Below are positions 9,068-18,135 of a DNA stretch of 64,000 nucleotides, one piece after another (position 1 is the stretch's first letter; each line of letters opens with the position of its first letter). A program made the translations under genes and the position numbers. Source of the stretch: JAFNAG01 sp963824985 (GTDB lineage: Bacteria; Acidobacteriota; UBA6911); assembly GCA_963824985.1 (NCBI GenBank), contig CAWGRQ010000013.1, positions 1 to 64,000 on the forward strand. Reading direction: 5' to 3'. Below the pieces are notes generated by a model that did no database searches, had not been told where the DNA came from, and saw nothing but the letters and a program-made list of their open reading frames with translations.

Positions 9068-9907
9068 TCAGAGCGGCGGTGTGTCCCAATCGATCAAGCG
9101 ACTGCTGAGGACCGGCCCTTCCATGCACACCCGAAGGAATTGGGGCGCGCCGCGATCGGCGGGCGCGCGCACGACGCAACCCATGCAGGCCCCCAACGAG
9201 CACCCCATGCGTGCTTCCAGGCTTACTTCGCACGGCACCTGATAGCGCACCGCGAGCTTGTGTGCCGCGCGCATCATGGCCCAGGGACCGCAGGCATACA
9301 GGTGTACCCCCTCCCTGGAATGGGCTTTCAGGAACCGGGTGAGCGGGGCGGTGACCAGACCGCGTTCCCCGATCGATCCATCCTCAGTGCTGTAGTGAGT
9401 CTCCATGCCCATCCGTTCAAAGTAATCGCGCAGCACCAGTTCGGGGGTGTTGCGGGCGCCATAAAAAAGAACCGGCGTCACCCGTCGGGAGATCAGCTCG
9501 CACGCCAGCAGGTACATGGCTGCGATGCCCACGCCGCCGGCCACCAGACAGGCGAATCGAGTGGGTTCTCCCGGGCCTTCGGGGAGCGGGAAGGGCCGGC
9601 CCTGTGGTCCCAGGACCCAGAGTTCCTGGCCCGGCCTGACCGTTACCAGTTTGTGCGTGCCGTATCCGACATCTTTGACGAGAATTTCCAGGCCCAGCGG
9701 TTTCCCCGTGCGCGCATGACGCCGGATCGCGAAGATACTGAAAGGGCGGCGGAGCAGCGGGCTTTCATCCAGATCCTCGCAGCATTTCACCATGAGGAAC
9801 TGCCCGGGCCGCACGATGCGCGCCTGCTCGGGAGCCTTGAGGGACAGCAGGTAGTCGGCGCCGCCCAGATTGCGTATTTTCTCTAATTTTACCTTTCTAT
9901 CCAACAT
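9068..9907 (-). CDS. pyrK: Dihydroorotate dehydrogenase electron transfer subunit
   Basis: PyrK carries FAD and a [2Fe-2S] cluster and couples PyrD to NAD. Start 9907 (MLDRKVKLEKIRNLGG) gives 279 residues. The order is an FAD domain with LLRRPFSIF (the RPFSI flavin motif), an NAD-binding part with VAGGVGIAAMYLLA and FYGARN, and a C-terminal cluster site with Cys in MGCSLGACMGCVV and a later Cys in RVCMEG. It is the first gene of the operon; pyrD follows after nine bases. Confidence 0.92.
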   Translation of the reverse strand: MLDRKVKLEKIRNLGGADYLLSLKAPEQARIVRPGQFLMVKCCEDLDESPLLRRPFSIFAIRRHARTGKPLGLEILVKDVGYGTHKLVTVRPGQELWVLGPQGRPFPLPEGPGEPTRFACLVAGGVGIAAMYLLACELISRRVTPVLFYGARNTPELVLRDYFERMGMETHYSTEDGSIGERGLVTAPLTRFLKAHSREGVHLYACGPWAMMRAAHKLAVRYQVPCEVSLEARMGCSLGACMGCVVRAPADRGAPQFLRVCMEGPVLSSRLIDWDTPPL

Positions 9908-10001
9908 CGGACATGCCCTTCCCGTGCAGCCGCCCAGGATTCGACGGGTCCTTCCCGGAGGCCGCCAGTCTCGTGATGCCACCGGCTGGGGCCGCGCCGA
10001 A

Positions 10002-10030
10002 ATCTTTTCCCATTCCCGTCGGGGTGTCAA
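10002..10030 (-). promoter_or_regulatory. Possible promoter of the pyrK-pyrD-pyrF operon
   Basis: On the minus strand a perfect TTGACA (10030-10025) is followed after exactly 17 bases by AAAGAT (10007-10002). That would leave a leader of roughly 90 bases before pyrK. The -35 is perfect but the -10 is weak, so this is tentative. Confidence 0.3.
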
Positions 10031-10113
10031 CTGGTTTGCTGCCCGGAAGTGTCCCCGCACTTCCTCTTTTTTATACGAGGTGTAATAATGTGTCCGCTTG
10101 CGCGTCTGGGTGA

Positions 10114-10647
10114 ATGAGGCAACCGGATATGGGAACAGGCATCCAGGCAGTCAACGCGCAACTCATGATTATGACTTCGCCGACGGGATTTGCAGAACTC
10201 TACGAACGTCATTACGCCGTGGTCTACCGGGCCGCGCTCCGCGTCACCGGAAACCCGGCGGATGCCGAGGATGTGCTGCAGACGGTGTTTTTACGTGTGC
10301 TCAGCCAGGGCGAACGCCTGAATCCCACTCAGTTACCGGCAGCCTACTTCCGGCGCGCGGCGGCCAATGTGGCCGTCGACCTGTTGCGCCGCAGGATTTC
10401 ACATCGTGAAACCGCGTTGGAGGTCGCCACCGTTCCTGCCGCAGTCGGGAGTGAAGCACTGCTGAAGGAGCGGTTGCGACGAGCCATCGCAGCGCTGGAA
10501 GATGAGGACGCGGAAATGTTTTTGCTGCGCTATGTCGAGGGGCTGACGAACGGAGAGCTGGCCGGGATGTACGGTGAGGAGAAAAACAATATCGCCGTGC
10601 GGCTGTTTCGGATCCGGCAGACCCTGCAAGCTGAGATGAACCGTTAG
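10114..10647 (+). CDS. ECF-type RNA polymerase sigma factor
   Basis: The 177-residue product has sigma region 2 (FAELYERHYAVVYRAALRVT, then PADAEDVLQTVFLRVLSQ) and a C-terminal helix-turn-helix region 4 (FLLRYVEGLTNGELAGMYGE, AVRLFRIRQTLQ). It precedes a zinc-finger anti-sigma-like gene by 14 bases, the usual ECF arrangement. The start is uncertain, with in-frame ATGs also at 10129 and 10165. The downstream ABC genes are its likely regulon, which is inference from gene order. Confidence 0.88.
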   Translation: MRQPDMGTGIQAVNAQLMIMTSPTGFAELYERHYAVVYRAALRVTGNPADAEDVLQTVFLRVLSQGERLNPTQLPAAYFRRAAANVAVDLLRRRISHRETALEVATVPAAVGSEALLKERLRRAIAALEDEDAEMFLLRYVEGLTNGELAGMYGEEKNNIAVRLFRIRQTLQAEMNR

Positions 10648-10661
10648 ACAGGAGGTCGGCG

Positions 10662-13139
10662 ATGTCCGAAGATCGTTTGGAAAAGGCCGTGGAAGCGATG
10701 AAGAGCGAGAATGCCAGTCCCGAGCAGCTGGCCGGGGCGCGGGCGAGGGTCTGGGCGAACCTGGGAAATGCCGGCGCAGCGGCTTGCGCCGAGTTCCGGA
10801 CCGGATTCCCGGAATATCTGGATGGGCGGCTGGCGGGGAACCGGCGGCTGCTGATGGAAGACCACCTCAGCCGTTGCGTTCCCTGCCGCACTCAGCTTGC
10901 CGCCCTGAAGGGCGGCGCCACCGTTGTCGCCATGCCGGACCGCCGGGTATCCTCCTGGCCGCAGTGGCGGACTTGGGCGATAGCCGCGGCATTGCTGGTC
11001 GCTGCCCTTTACCTCGGGCGCGACCGCCTCGACACGCTGATGGCGCCGCAAGGCCCGCGCGCTACGGTCGCTTCTGTCGAGGGTGGGTTTTACGGAGTCG
11101 TCGAAGGGGTCATTCAAAACGGCGCGACCATCAGGGAGGGGCAGGTAGTGCGTACCGGCCCCGGCGCACGTGCCGTATTGCGCCTTGCCGATGGGTCGGT
11201 GATCGATGTCAATGAACGTTCCGAACTTTTTGTGAGGGCCGCCTGGAGCGGTCAGACGGTTTACCTGCAGCGCGGCGACATCATCGTTCGGGCAGCTAAG
11301 CAGCGCCGCGGCCACCTGCGCGTCGAGACGCGCGATTCGGTCGCATCGGTTCGGGGGACCGTGTTTGCGGTTTCGTCCGGGATGGGCGGAACCCTGGTCT
11401 CCGTCGTGGAGGGTTCCGTGGCCGTCAGTCAGCCGGGGGGGGATGTCGTATTAAGCCCCGGCGAACAGGCCGCCTCAAATCCGGCGCTGACAAATTCCGT
11501 GCAGGATGCTGTGTCGTGGAGTCCGGACGCCGAATCCTACACCGCACTCCTGGGGTCGCTGGCCAAGATTGACAAGCAGATGGCCGCCTTGCCGATTCCG
11601 GCCCTGCGCACCCAAAGTCGCCTGCTCTCCATGCTTCCCGTGAATGCCCTGGTGTACGGCGCGGTTCCCAACCTCGACGGGATCATCGGCGAGACCGTGG
11701 GGCTGGTGGAACAGCAGTCGGCTGAAAATCCCGTCTTCCGCTCCTGGTGGAGTTCCAGTGCCGGACAGGAGCTGAGGCTGGTGCTCGACCGGATCCAGAC
11801 GGTGACCCCGCTGCTGGGTGACGAGATCATCTTTACGATCTCGGCGGGTGCTCCGGGAACGAGTGAGGAGTTCCCCATGGTGCTCGCGGAAATACAGCCG
11901 GGCAAGAGCGCCGAGCTGGCAAAGGCTCTGGACGCGTTGGCCGCACAAACGGGGAACGCCTCTCTCCCCTATTCACTCACCGATACCCTGATGGTCATCT
12001 CCAACTCATCGGCGAACCTGCGGCGGGCCATCGGGTACATGGGCCAGGGAGCCGCAAGCCCATTTGCCGCGGCCATCGCCTCCCGCTACCAGCGGGGGGT
12101 CGGCTGGCTGCTCGGCATGGACCTGGAACAGCGGTTTGCCCAGGCTAGCGGCGCCGCCGGGTTCCAGTTGACGGGTGCGCAGCAGATGAAGCATCTCTTT
12201 CTCGAGCAGCGCACGCTCCAGGGCATCGAGCAGAATGAGGTCACGCTCACCTTTCAGGGGCCGCGCACGGGTATAGCCTCGTGGCTCGCGAACTCCGGTT
12301 CAGGCGGCGCCGCCGAGTACATTTCCAGCGACGCCGTGATCGCGGGTTATGTGGCTACGCGCGAGCCGCGTCAGTTGTTCGAGGAACTCGCGGCGCAGCT
12401 GGCGAAAGTGGCGCCCTCCGCTACCGGAGAACTCGGCGCGGCGGAGACCAGGCTTGGGACCGGATTTATTCAAAACCTGGTCGCCTCGTTCGGCACCGAG
12501 TCGGCATTTGCGCTGGAAGGCATCTCGGTGACCGGCCCGGTCTGGGTGCTGACCTGCCTCGTGAACGACGCTCCAACTCTCGAAGGCTCGATCCGCAAGC
12601 TGGTGGACCTGGGCAATGCTGAATTGGCCAAGGTAGATCCCTCCCGACAGATTACGCTCACGCAGGAGACGGTCGACGGGCGCACCTGGACCACAATGAA
12701 ATCGGGGACGTTTCCGCTTTCGGTTACCTGGACGTTCGACCGTGGCTACCTGGTGGCTGCGTCCGACCGGGGTACGGCTGCGCGCGCCATCGCCACGCGT
12801 AACGGCGGTTCCCCACTCGTCTGGTCCTCAGCTTTTCAGCAGCAGCTGCCGGCTGCCGCCGGGCTGCATCCCGCGGCGTTCGTCTGGCTGAACACCAAGG
12901 GGGCTTTCGAAGGATTGGCGGCGTTGCTGCCGAACCCCGCTCTAAAGCAACTGATCGGGGAGCGCGACCCGGTTCTGGTGGCTTTGGATGGAACTGTTGA
13001 ACAAATTCATGCCGCCAGTCGTATTCGATTATCGGGATTGCTTGTGGACGTGATGTTGCTGGAAAGCCTGAGCCGGGTGCGCTCAGGCCCTATAAACCCA
13101 CTCTTCTCTCAGGGAAGCGTGCAGCCTGGAATACGCTGA
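10662..13139 (+). CDS. Giant membrane anti-sigma/FecR-like protein with large extracytoplasmic domain
   Basis: This 825-residue protein pairs with the upstream sigma factor. An N-terminal cytoplasmic part has a zf-HC2-like motif (FPEYLDGRL, then DHLSRCVPCRTQL at about 65-80). One TM helix follows (WAIAAALLVAALYLG, about 108-122), then a FecR-like domain (about 150-270: VRTGPGARAVLRLADGS, VSVVEGSVAVSQPGG). The remaining 550 residues resemble DUF3352-like proteins (TAARAIATRNGG, PAAFVWLNTKGAFEGL). Sensing through this ectodomain is inferred. The stop is immediately followed by the next ATG, so it is cotranscribed with the ABC genes. Anti-sigma factors are usually far shorter. Confidence 0.75.
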   Translation: MSEDRLEKAVEAMKSENASPEQLAGARARVWANLGNAGAAACAEFRTGFPEYLDGRLAGNRRLLMEDHLSRCVPCRTQLAALKGGATVVAMPDRRVSSWPQWRTWAIAAALLVAALYLGRDRLDTLMAPQGPRATVASVEGGFYGVVEGVIQNGATIREGQVVRTGPGARAVLRLADGSVIDVNERSELFVRAAWSGQTVYLQRGDIIVRAAKQRRGHLRVETRDSVASVRGTVFAVSSGMGGTLVSVVEGSVAVSQPGGDVVLSPGEQAASNPALTNSVQDAVSWSPDAESYTALLGSLAKIDKQMAALPIPALRTQSRLLSMLPVNALVYGAVPNLDGIIGETVGLVEQQSAENPVFRSWWSSSAGQELRLVLDRIQTVTPLLGDEIIFTISAGAPGTSEEFPMVLAEIQPGKSAELAKALDALAAQTGNASLPYSLTDTLMVISNSSANLRRAIGYMGQGAASPFAAAIASRYQRGVGWLLGMDLEQRFAQASGAAGFQLTGAQQMKHLFLEQRTLQGIEQNEVTLTFQGPRTGIASWLANSGSGGAAEYISSDAVIAGYVATREPRQLFEELAAQLAKVAPSATGELGAAETRLGTGFIQNLVASFGTESAFALEGISVTGPVWVLTCLVNDAPTLEGSIRKLVDLGNAELAKVDPSRQITLTQETVDGRTWTTMKSGTFPLSVTWTFDRGYLVAASDRGTAARAIATRNGGSPLVWSSAFQQQLPAAAGLHPAAFVWLNTKGAFEGLAALLPNPALKQLIGERDPVLVALDGTVEQIHAASRIRLSGLLVDVMLLESLSRVRSGPINPLFSQGSVQPGIR

Positions 13140-14114
13140 ATGCCATCGCCGGTTGTTGAACTGGAAAACCTGAAGGTCAACCTGGGACGGCGGGAAATCC
13201 TTCGCGGGATTTCCTGCCGTCTCGGCGTTTCGGGGGTTGGGAGGGCCGTCGGGCTCCTGGGCCCCAATGGCGCCGGCAAGTCGACGCTGATTCTGACTCT
13301 GCTTGGTTTTCACCGGCAAGCCGGTGGCCATGCACGGGTTTTGGGTTTCGACTGCCACCGCCAGACGCGCGACGTGCGGTCCCATGTCGGATTTATGCCC
13401 GAGACGGACTCTTTTATCGCCAACATGTCGGCGGTCACCATGTTGCGCCTGATGGCGGAACTTTCGGGGCTTCCGGGCAAGGCGGCGCTGGAAAAGGCCC
13501 ACGAGGTCCTGTTTCATGTCGGCCTCGGGGAAGCGCGGTATCGGGAGCTGAGAACTTATTCCCTGGGAATGAAGCAGATGGCGAAGCTTGCGCAGGCTAT
13601 CGTCCACGGCCCTGAGCTGGTGATTCTCGACGAGCCCACCAACGGGCTTGATCCGGCCGCCAGGAGGCGGATGTTGAAGCTGGTTCAGGAAATGAAAGAG
13701 GAGCAGGGAATGAACGTGCTCCTGTGCTCACACCTGCTGCGCGATGTCGAACAGGTGTGCGATGAAGTGGTCATCATGAAGGACGGCATGATCGTTCACG
13801 AATGCAACCTGGAGGAGGAGCGGCGTTCGAACAAAAGTTTCGTCGAGCTGGAGGTTTCCGGGAATGATGGAAATCTGCGCGAGGCCTTGCCACACATCGG
13901 CGCGGAAGGGATAAGCGAAGGGAGCGGACGCTGGCGCATCGTGCTCCCCCCGGGTGTGGATGTCCAGGCGATCTGGGTTCTGATGGCGCAACAGGATCTG
14001 CGGGTGCGGAAACTCACCCACCGGCGCGACACGCTCGAAGAGATTTTTTTAAAGGCCATGGGCCACATTGCTCATACACCTGGAGAAGGGGCGGGGGCTG
14101 GAGTCGGGGGATAG
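13140..14114 (+). CDS. ABC transporter ATP-binding protein
   Basis: This is the ATPase of an ABC-2-type exporter, 324 residues. It has Walker A GPNGAGKST, a Q-loop region in VGFMPETDS, a signature variant YSLGMKQMAKLAQA, Walker B LVILDEPTNGLDP and the switch His in LLCSHLLRDV. The C-terminal 90 residues form the extension usual for ABC-2 drug/lipid exporter ATPases. It starts directly after the anti-sigma stop. The permease at 14245 is its likely partner. Confidence 0.9.
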   Translation: MPSPVVELENLKVNLGRREILRGISCRLGVSGVGRAVGLLGPNGAGKSTLILTLLGFHRQAGGHARVLGFDCHRQTRDVRSHVGFMPETDSFIANMSAVTMLRLMAELSGLPGKAALEKAHEVLFHVGLGEARYRELRTYSLGMKQMAKLAQAIVHGPELVILDEPTNGLDPAARRRMLKLVQEMKEEQGMNVLLCSHLLRDVEQVCDEVVIMKDGMIVHECNLEEERRSNKSFVELEVSGNDGNLREALPHIGAEGISEGSGRWRIVLPPGVDVQAIWVLMAQQDLRVRKLTHRRDTLEEIFLKAMGHIAHTPGEGAGAGVGG

Positions 14115-14244
14115 GTGATCGGGGGCATGTCGGGTCAGGGGAGGTGTGCAGGCGCCCTGCCCGGTCGGCGGTTCGTAACCCGCCGCTCAACACCCAAACA
14201 ACCCCGGGATTGAGCCTCCGGCTCGGTCCACATCGGGAGAAAAC

Positions 14245-15105
14245 ATGGCGGTTTACAGGCGCGGATATCACCGGTATCAGGGGCCGATCACGGGACCTGG
14301 AACGAGGTTCATGGTGTTGCCCCGCTTTGCCTGGCGCCGGCTGTTCCAGCAGCGCCTGGTCACCTCGCTCATGGTGGTTTCCATCGCCTGGCCCCTGCTG
14401 TGCGCGATCTTCATTTACCTCAGCAACCATGCTGAGCTGCTAATGGGGCTGAGTCGCGAGTTCCGGAGTTTTCTCGAGGTGAACGGCAGGTTCTTCCTGG
14501 TTTTCATGAATGTTCAGGCGGTGTTCGCAGTTTTTCTTGCCGCGCTCATCGGCCCCGGACTGATTGCTCCCGACCTGTCCAACAACGCCCTGCCGCTTTA
14601 TTTCAGCCGTCCGCTTACCCGGACCGGTTACGCGGTGGCGCGCCTGATAGTCCTGTTCGGGATGATCTCCTTGATTACCTGGGTTCCGGGATTGATCCTT
14701 TTCGGCATGCAGGTCGGCATGGCGGGTGGCGGGTGGTTTTGGGCGAACTGGACGATCAGCCTGGGCATCTTCCTCGGTTTTACCATTTGGGCGCTGCTGG
14801 TTAGCATGGTGGCGCTGGCGAGCTCCGCGTACGTCAAGTGGAGGATCGTGGCCGGCGGACTGGTGCTGGCTTTCTTTTTCATCCTGAGCGGCGTGTCGGT
14901 GATGATCAACGGGGTCTTCCGCGTGACCTGGGGGCATGCGTTGAACCCGGGATGGGCTGCGTATCGGGTATGGTGCGCGTTGCTCGGCATTGATCCGCCC
15001 GCGGGTCCCGGGGTGATGGCATGCGCTCTGGTGCTGGCGGCACTCCTGCTGCTGCTGGCGCTGGTGCTGGAGCGAAAATTGCGCCCGGTGGAGGTGGTTT
15101 CATGA
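14245..15105 (+). CDS. ABC-2-type transporter permease
   Basis: The 286-residue integral membrane protein has about six hydrophobic segments: residues 40-58, 85-107, 130-152, 165-187, 195-220 and 255-276. DLSNNALPLYFSRPLTRTGY is the cytoplasmic motif common in ABC-2 permeases. A GGGAGAAA lies upstream of ATG 14245. The 130-bp gap after the preceding ATPase contains a small GC-rich hairpin but no gene. Its stop overlaps the next ATPase start (ATGA), showing translational coupling. The transported substrate is unknown. Confidence 0.82.
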   Translation: MAVYRRGYHRYQGPITGPGTRFMVLPRFAWRRLFQQRLVTSLMVVSIAWPLLCAIFIYLSNHAELLMGLSREFRSFLEVNGRFFLVFMNVQAVFAVFLAALIGPGLIAPDLSNNALPLYFSRPLTRTGYAVARLIVLFGMISLITWVPGLILFGMQVGMAGGGWFWANWTISLGIFLGFTIWALLVSMVALASSAYVKWRIVAGGLVLAFFFILSGVSVMINGVFRVTWGHALNPGWAAYRVWCALLGIDPPAGPGVMACALVLAALLLLLALVLERKLRPVEVVS

Positions 15106-16031
15106 ATGCGCCGGCGGTGATCTTCAGCGAGGTGTCGAAGTTTTACGGTGAAGTGCTCGGCGTGAACCGGGTCACTCTGCACATCCCTCCGGGAATCACC
15201 AGCCTGGTCGGGCCGAACGGTTCCGGCAAGACCACGCTCATGAACTTGATGACCGGGCTCATTCACCCCGATCACGGATCGATTCTCATGCGTGGGCTTT
15301 CCCCTCGGGATCCGGCCAATCTGATGCGGATTACGGGCTACGCGACGCAGTATGACGCCGCGCCGCGCTGGGCGACCGGCTTCAGCTTCATTACCACGGG
15401 GCTGCTGCTGTTCGGATACAGTCGGGCTCAGGCGGAAGAGAAAGCCTGGAAGGCGCTCGAGCGCCTGAGCCTCACCGAGGCGGCCCATCGCAAAGTGGCG
15501 GCCTACTCGAAGGGAATGCGCCAGCGCGTCCGCCTGGCGCAGGCGATTGCCCACGAGCCCGATCTGCTGGTGCTGGACGAACCGCTCAATGGGCTGGATC
15601 CCCTGGTCCGCGCCGAGACGATCGCATTGTTCCGCTCCTGGGCGGCCCAGGGCCGGCACGTGATCCTGTCCAGCCACGTGCTTCAGGAAGTGGATGTTAT
15701 CAGCGATCAGGTCATTCTCATTGCCAACGGCATGATTGTGGCGGAAGGTGAAATCCGCAACGTGCGCGAAGAGATCCACGACCACCCCAGTCAGTTCATC
15801 ATCCGCTGCGGGGATGCTTCGCGCCTGGCGGCCGAGCTGTTTCAGGAGGACCACATCACCGAAGTCAAGTTGAATGACGATCGCCTGGGATTGCTCGTGA
15901 TGACTCGGGACCGCGAGCGGTTTTCGCGCATGCTCGGCCGCATCGCACTTGATGGCCACCGCATTGACGGCGTCATCCCGGCCGATGAAAACGTGGATGC
16001 CCTGTACGAATATCTGATCGGCGGCAGATGA
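15102..16031 (+). CDS. ABC transporter ATP-binding protein
   Basis: This second ATPase of the operon has 309 residues from ATG 15102, overlapping the permease stop. It has Walker A GPNGSGKTT, a Q-loop in GYATQYDAAPR, signature YSKGMRQRVRLAQA, Walker B LLVLDEPLNGLDP and switch His in ILSSHVLQEVD. The C-terminal extension ends in DENVDALYEYLIGGR. Having two ATPases and two permeases in one operon suggests two exporters or a heteromeric one. Confidence 0.9.
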   Translation: MNAPAVIFSEVSKFYGEVLGVNRVTLHIPPGITSLVGPNGSGKTTLMNLMTGLIHPDHGSILMRGLSPRDPANLMRITGYATQYDAAPRWATGFSFITTGLLLFGYSRAQAEEKAWKALERLSLTEAAHRKVAAYSKGMRQRVRLAQAIAHEPDLLVLDEPLNGLDPLVRAETIALFRSWAAQGRHVILSSHVLQEVDVISDQVILIANGMIVAEGEIRNVREEIHDHPSQFIIRCGDASRLAAELFQEDHITEVKLNDDRLGLLVMTRDRERFSRMLGRIALDGHRIDGVIPADENVDALYEYLIGGR

Positions 16032-16053
16032 TCGCGGTCGAGGGGGAACAGTG

Positions 16054-17655
16054 ATGATCTGGGGCAAAAAGAGAAGACAGGTGAATGATCCGGTATCCGG
16101 CCCGCCGCCTCAGTCTCCCGGCCTTATGGTCCCATCTCCCGCGACCCAGGCATGGACGATCGCAAAGATCGAACTGCGGCGCGCCTTCTTTTCCAAACGC
16201 GCCTTCTGGGTTTATGGGCTGGCCCTGTTTCCGGCGGTGATCTTCTTCGGGCACGGCATCGAGATCAAAATCCGGCGCGATCGCCTGGCGGCAGGAGGCA
16301 TTACCCCGGCGGCTCTGATCGACAGTGCCCGGGAGGGGGAATCGATCGATGAGGTGCTGAAGCGCCTCGGCCGACCCTCTCGCGACAACCGGTGGGAAAC
16401 GCGCAGGCGGATCCGTGCCCAGGGGGAAGTGACCGGCGTAACCAATAATGTCATCGACCCTCCGGCCGAGGCCAGGTTTGTCCGGCTGAACATCACCCGC
16501 CCGAGCTATAGCGGCGAGCCGACCGCAAGGATATACGAGTTTGAAATTTACGGTCCCGGCCATCCCGGCAACCTGGCCCTGCGCCGTCCGGCAACCGGCA
16601 GCGTCCCCTGCTCGGACGCCCAGGGACCCGAAAAAGCGTTCAACGGCAGTGTCGCCGGGGGTACGGACGACTGCTGGTGCACGCACGAATGGGACCGATT
16701 CCTTCAGGTGGACCTCGGATCCGTGATGAAGGTGCAGCGCTTCATCGTCAAGCATGCCAGCGCCGGCGGCGAGAGCAGTGAATCCGACACGCGCGAGTTT
16801 AACATTCAGGTCAGCCCCGATGGCAGGCAATTCTCGACGGTCGCGAACGTAACCGGCGCCCGGTTCGTGGACGAACGTGTGGCCTGGCGCGAGCTGGTTT
16901 ATTTCGACGGGCGCGCTGAGAAGCGGCTCCAGTTTTCGGATGGTAAACTCAAATCCAAGCAGGTGCGTGAGTTGTTGAATTTCGAAGAGGACCGCCAGAT
17001 CTTTGCCGGAGTTTTTCAGTATTTCTATCTGCGCCTTGCGATTTTCTTCGGCTGCCTCGGCATTTTCATGAACCTGTTCCGCGGTGAGATGCTGGATAAG
17101 ACGCTGCATTTCTGGTTTTTGGCCCCCTCGCGGCGCGAGGTGCTTTTGGCCGGCAAATATGGCGCCGGCCTGATCTCGTCCACCATCATCTTCGCCGGCG
17201 GGGCGCTCCTCTGCTTTGCCATGATGCTGTGGCCGCACGACCCGGTCCAGGTGCAGGCTTATTGGCAGAGTTCGGGCATGGGGCACGCCTTCTGGTACAC
17301 GGTGGCAGCCGTGCTGGGCTGCGTCGGCTATGGGAGCGTCTTCCTGGCTGCCGGTCTTTTGCTGCGCAATCCGATCATCCCGGCGGCGGTCCTGCTTGGA
17401 TGGGAAAGCATCAACGGATTTCTGCCGGAGATTCTGCAGAAACTGAGTGTGCTCTACTACCTCCAATCGCTGTGCCCGGTTCCGGCCCCCACCGACAAAG
17501 GCGCCCCGGCTCTGATTCAATTGCTGCTGTCCCCTGCCGCCCCGGCCTCGCGCCTCGGCGCCATCGTGGGCCTGCTGGTGGTGACCGCGCTGGTGCTCTG
17601 GGTGGCATGTCTTGCCATCCGCCGCATGCAGATCTCATACGGCACCGAAGCCTGA
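16054..17655 (+). CDS. ABC permease with inserted discoidin (F5/8 type C) ectodomain
   Basis: About 533 residues. TM1 lies near residues 50-70 (AFWVYGLALFPAVIFFGHGI). A roughly 260-residue extracytoplasmic insert follows, then five or six further TM helices from about residue 325 (FFGCLGIFMNLFRGE, SSTIIFAGGALLCFAMM, and others). The insert contains ARFVRLNITRPS and ARIYEFEIYG, which look like the end of one F5/8C domain. It continues with NLALRRPATGSVPCSD, KAFNGSVAGGTDDCWCT, RFLQVDLGSVMKVQRFIVKH and REFNIQVSPDGRQFSTVANV, the canonical core of a second. Discoidin domains bind sugars or lipids in other proteins. GTG 16051 is an alternative start. The function is unknown; the ectodomain could recognise an exported polymer or the cell surface. 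Confidence 0.82.
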   Translation: MIWGKKRRQVNDPVSGPPPQSPGLMVPSPATQAWTIAKIELRRAFFSKRAFWVYGLALFPAVIFFGHGIEIKIRRDRLAAGGITPAALIDSAREGESIDEVLKRLGRPSRDNRWETRRRIRAQGEVTGVTNNVIDPPAEARFVRLNITRPSYSGEPTARIYEFEIYGPGHPGNLALRRPATGSVPCSDAQGPEKAFNGSVAGGTDDCWCTHEWDRFLQVDLGSVMKVQRFIVKHASAGGESSESDTREFNIQVSPDGRQFSTVANVTGARFVDERVAWRELVYFDGRAEKRLQFSDGKLKSKQVRELLNFEEDRQIFAGVFQYFYLRLAIFFGCLGIFMNLFRGEMLDKTLHFWFLAPSRREVLLAGKYGAGLISSTIIFAGGALLCFAMMLWPHDPVQVQAYWQSSGMGHAFWYTVAAVLGCVGYGSVFLAAGLLLRNPIIPAAVLLGWESINGFLPEILQKLSVLYYLQSLCPVPAPTDKGAPALIQLLLSPAAPASRLGAIVGLLVVTALVLWVACLAIRRMQISYGTEA

Positions 17656-17692
17656 CTTTCTCCCAAGAAAATTCCGGAAAATTCGGTAGATA

Positions 17693-18073
17693 ATGCAGAA
17701 GGCGTTTGATGCTGCTCTGCAGATTGCGGTACGGTTCGAGGTCGATCTCCACATGGTCAGCGTTGAGGAATACCTGCCGCGGTTTGCCCAGACCGTCGAA
17801 GAGGTCAGGGGAGAAAAGGAAATAGCGGACGACTACTTCGAGCCCCTCGCCGAACAGTGCCGGCGTCGCGCTGCCCTCAAGGGCAAGACGCTCCATACCG
17901 ACATCATCGTCGGCCACGGGGTGAAAGCCATCGTCGAATTCGTCCGTCAAGGCGGTTACAACCTTCTCGTGGTCGGCTTCACGGGACACTCAAGGATCTA
18001 TGACCACATCTGGGGAGGGACTTCCCAAAACATCACCCGTTTCGCACCCTGCGCCGTGCTGGTCGTCAAATAG
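17693..18073 (+). CDS. Universal stress protein family, lacking the N-terminal strand
   Basis: The 126-residue sequence matches the UspA fold from its first helix onward: AFDAALQIAVRFEVDLHMVS, then TDIIVGHGVKAIVEF, LLVVGFTGHSRIYDHIWGGT and NITRFAPCAVLVVK with the G-x(2)-G-x(9)-G-type nucleotide motif. Full-length members start about 15-20 residues earlier with a strand carrying the ATP-contacting Asp (V-x-x-D-G-S). Here an in-frame stop lies six bases before the ATG and no such strand is seen. It may be truncated or nonfunctional. Confidence 0.6.
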   Translation: MQKAFDAALQIAVRFEVDLHMVSVEEYLPRFAQTVEEVRGEKEIADDYFEPLAEQCRRRAALKGKTLHTDIIVGHGVKAIVEFVRQGGYNLLVVGFTGHSRIYDHIWGGTSQNITRFAPCAVLVVK

Positions 18074-18135
18074 AATCCTCGGCCGGACGTACAGGGGAGA
18101 GGAGAAGTGGCGGCAGCGTCAAACGTCAGCCGGCG

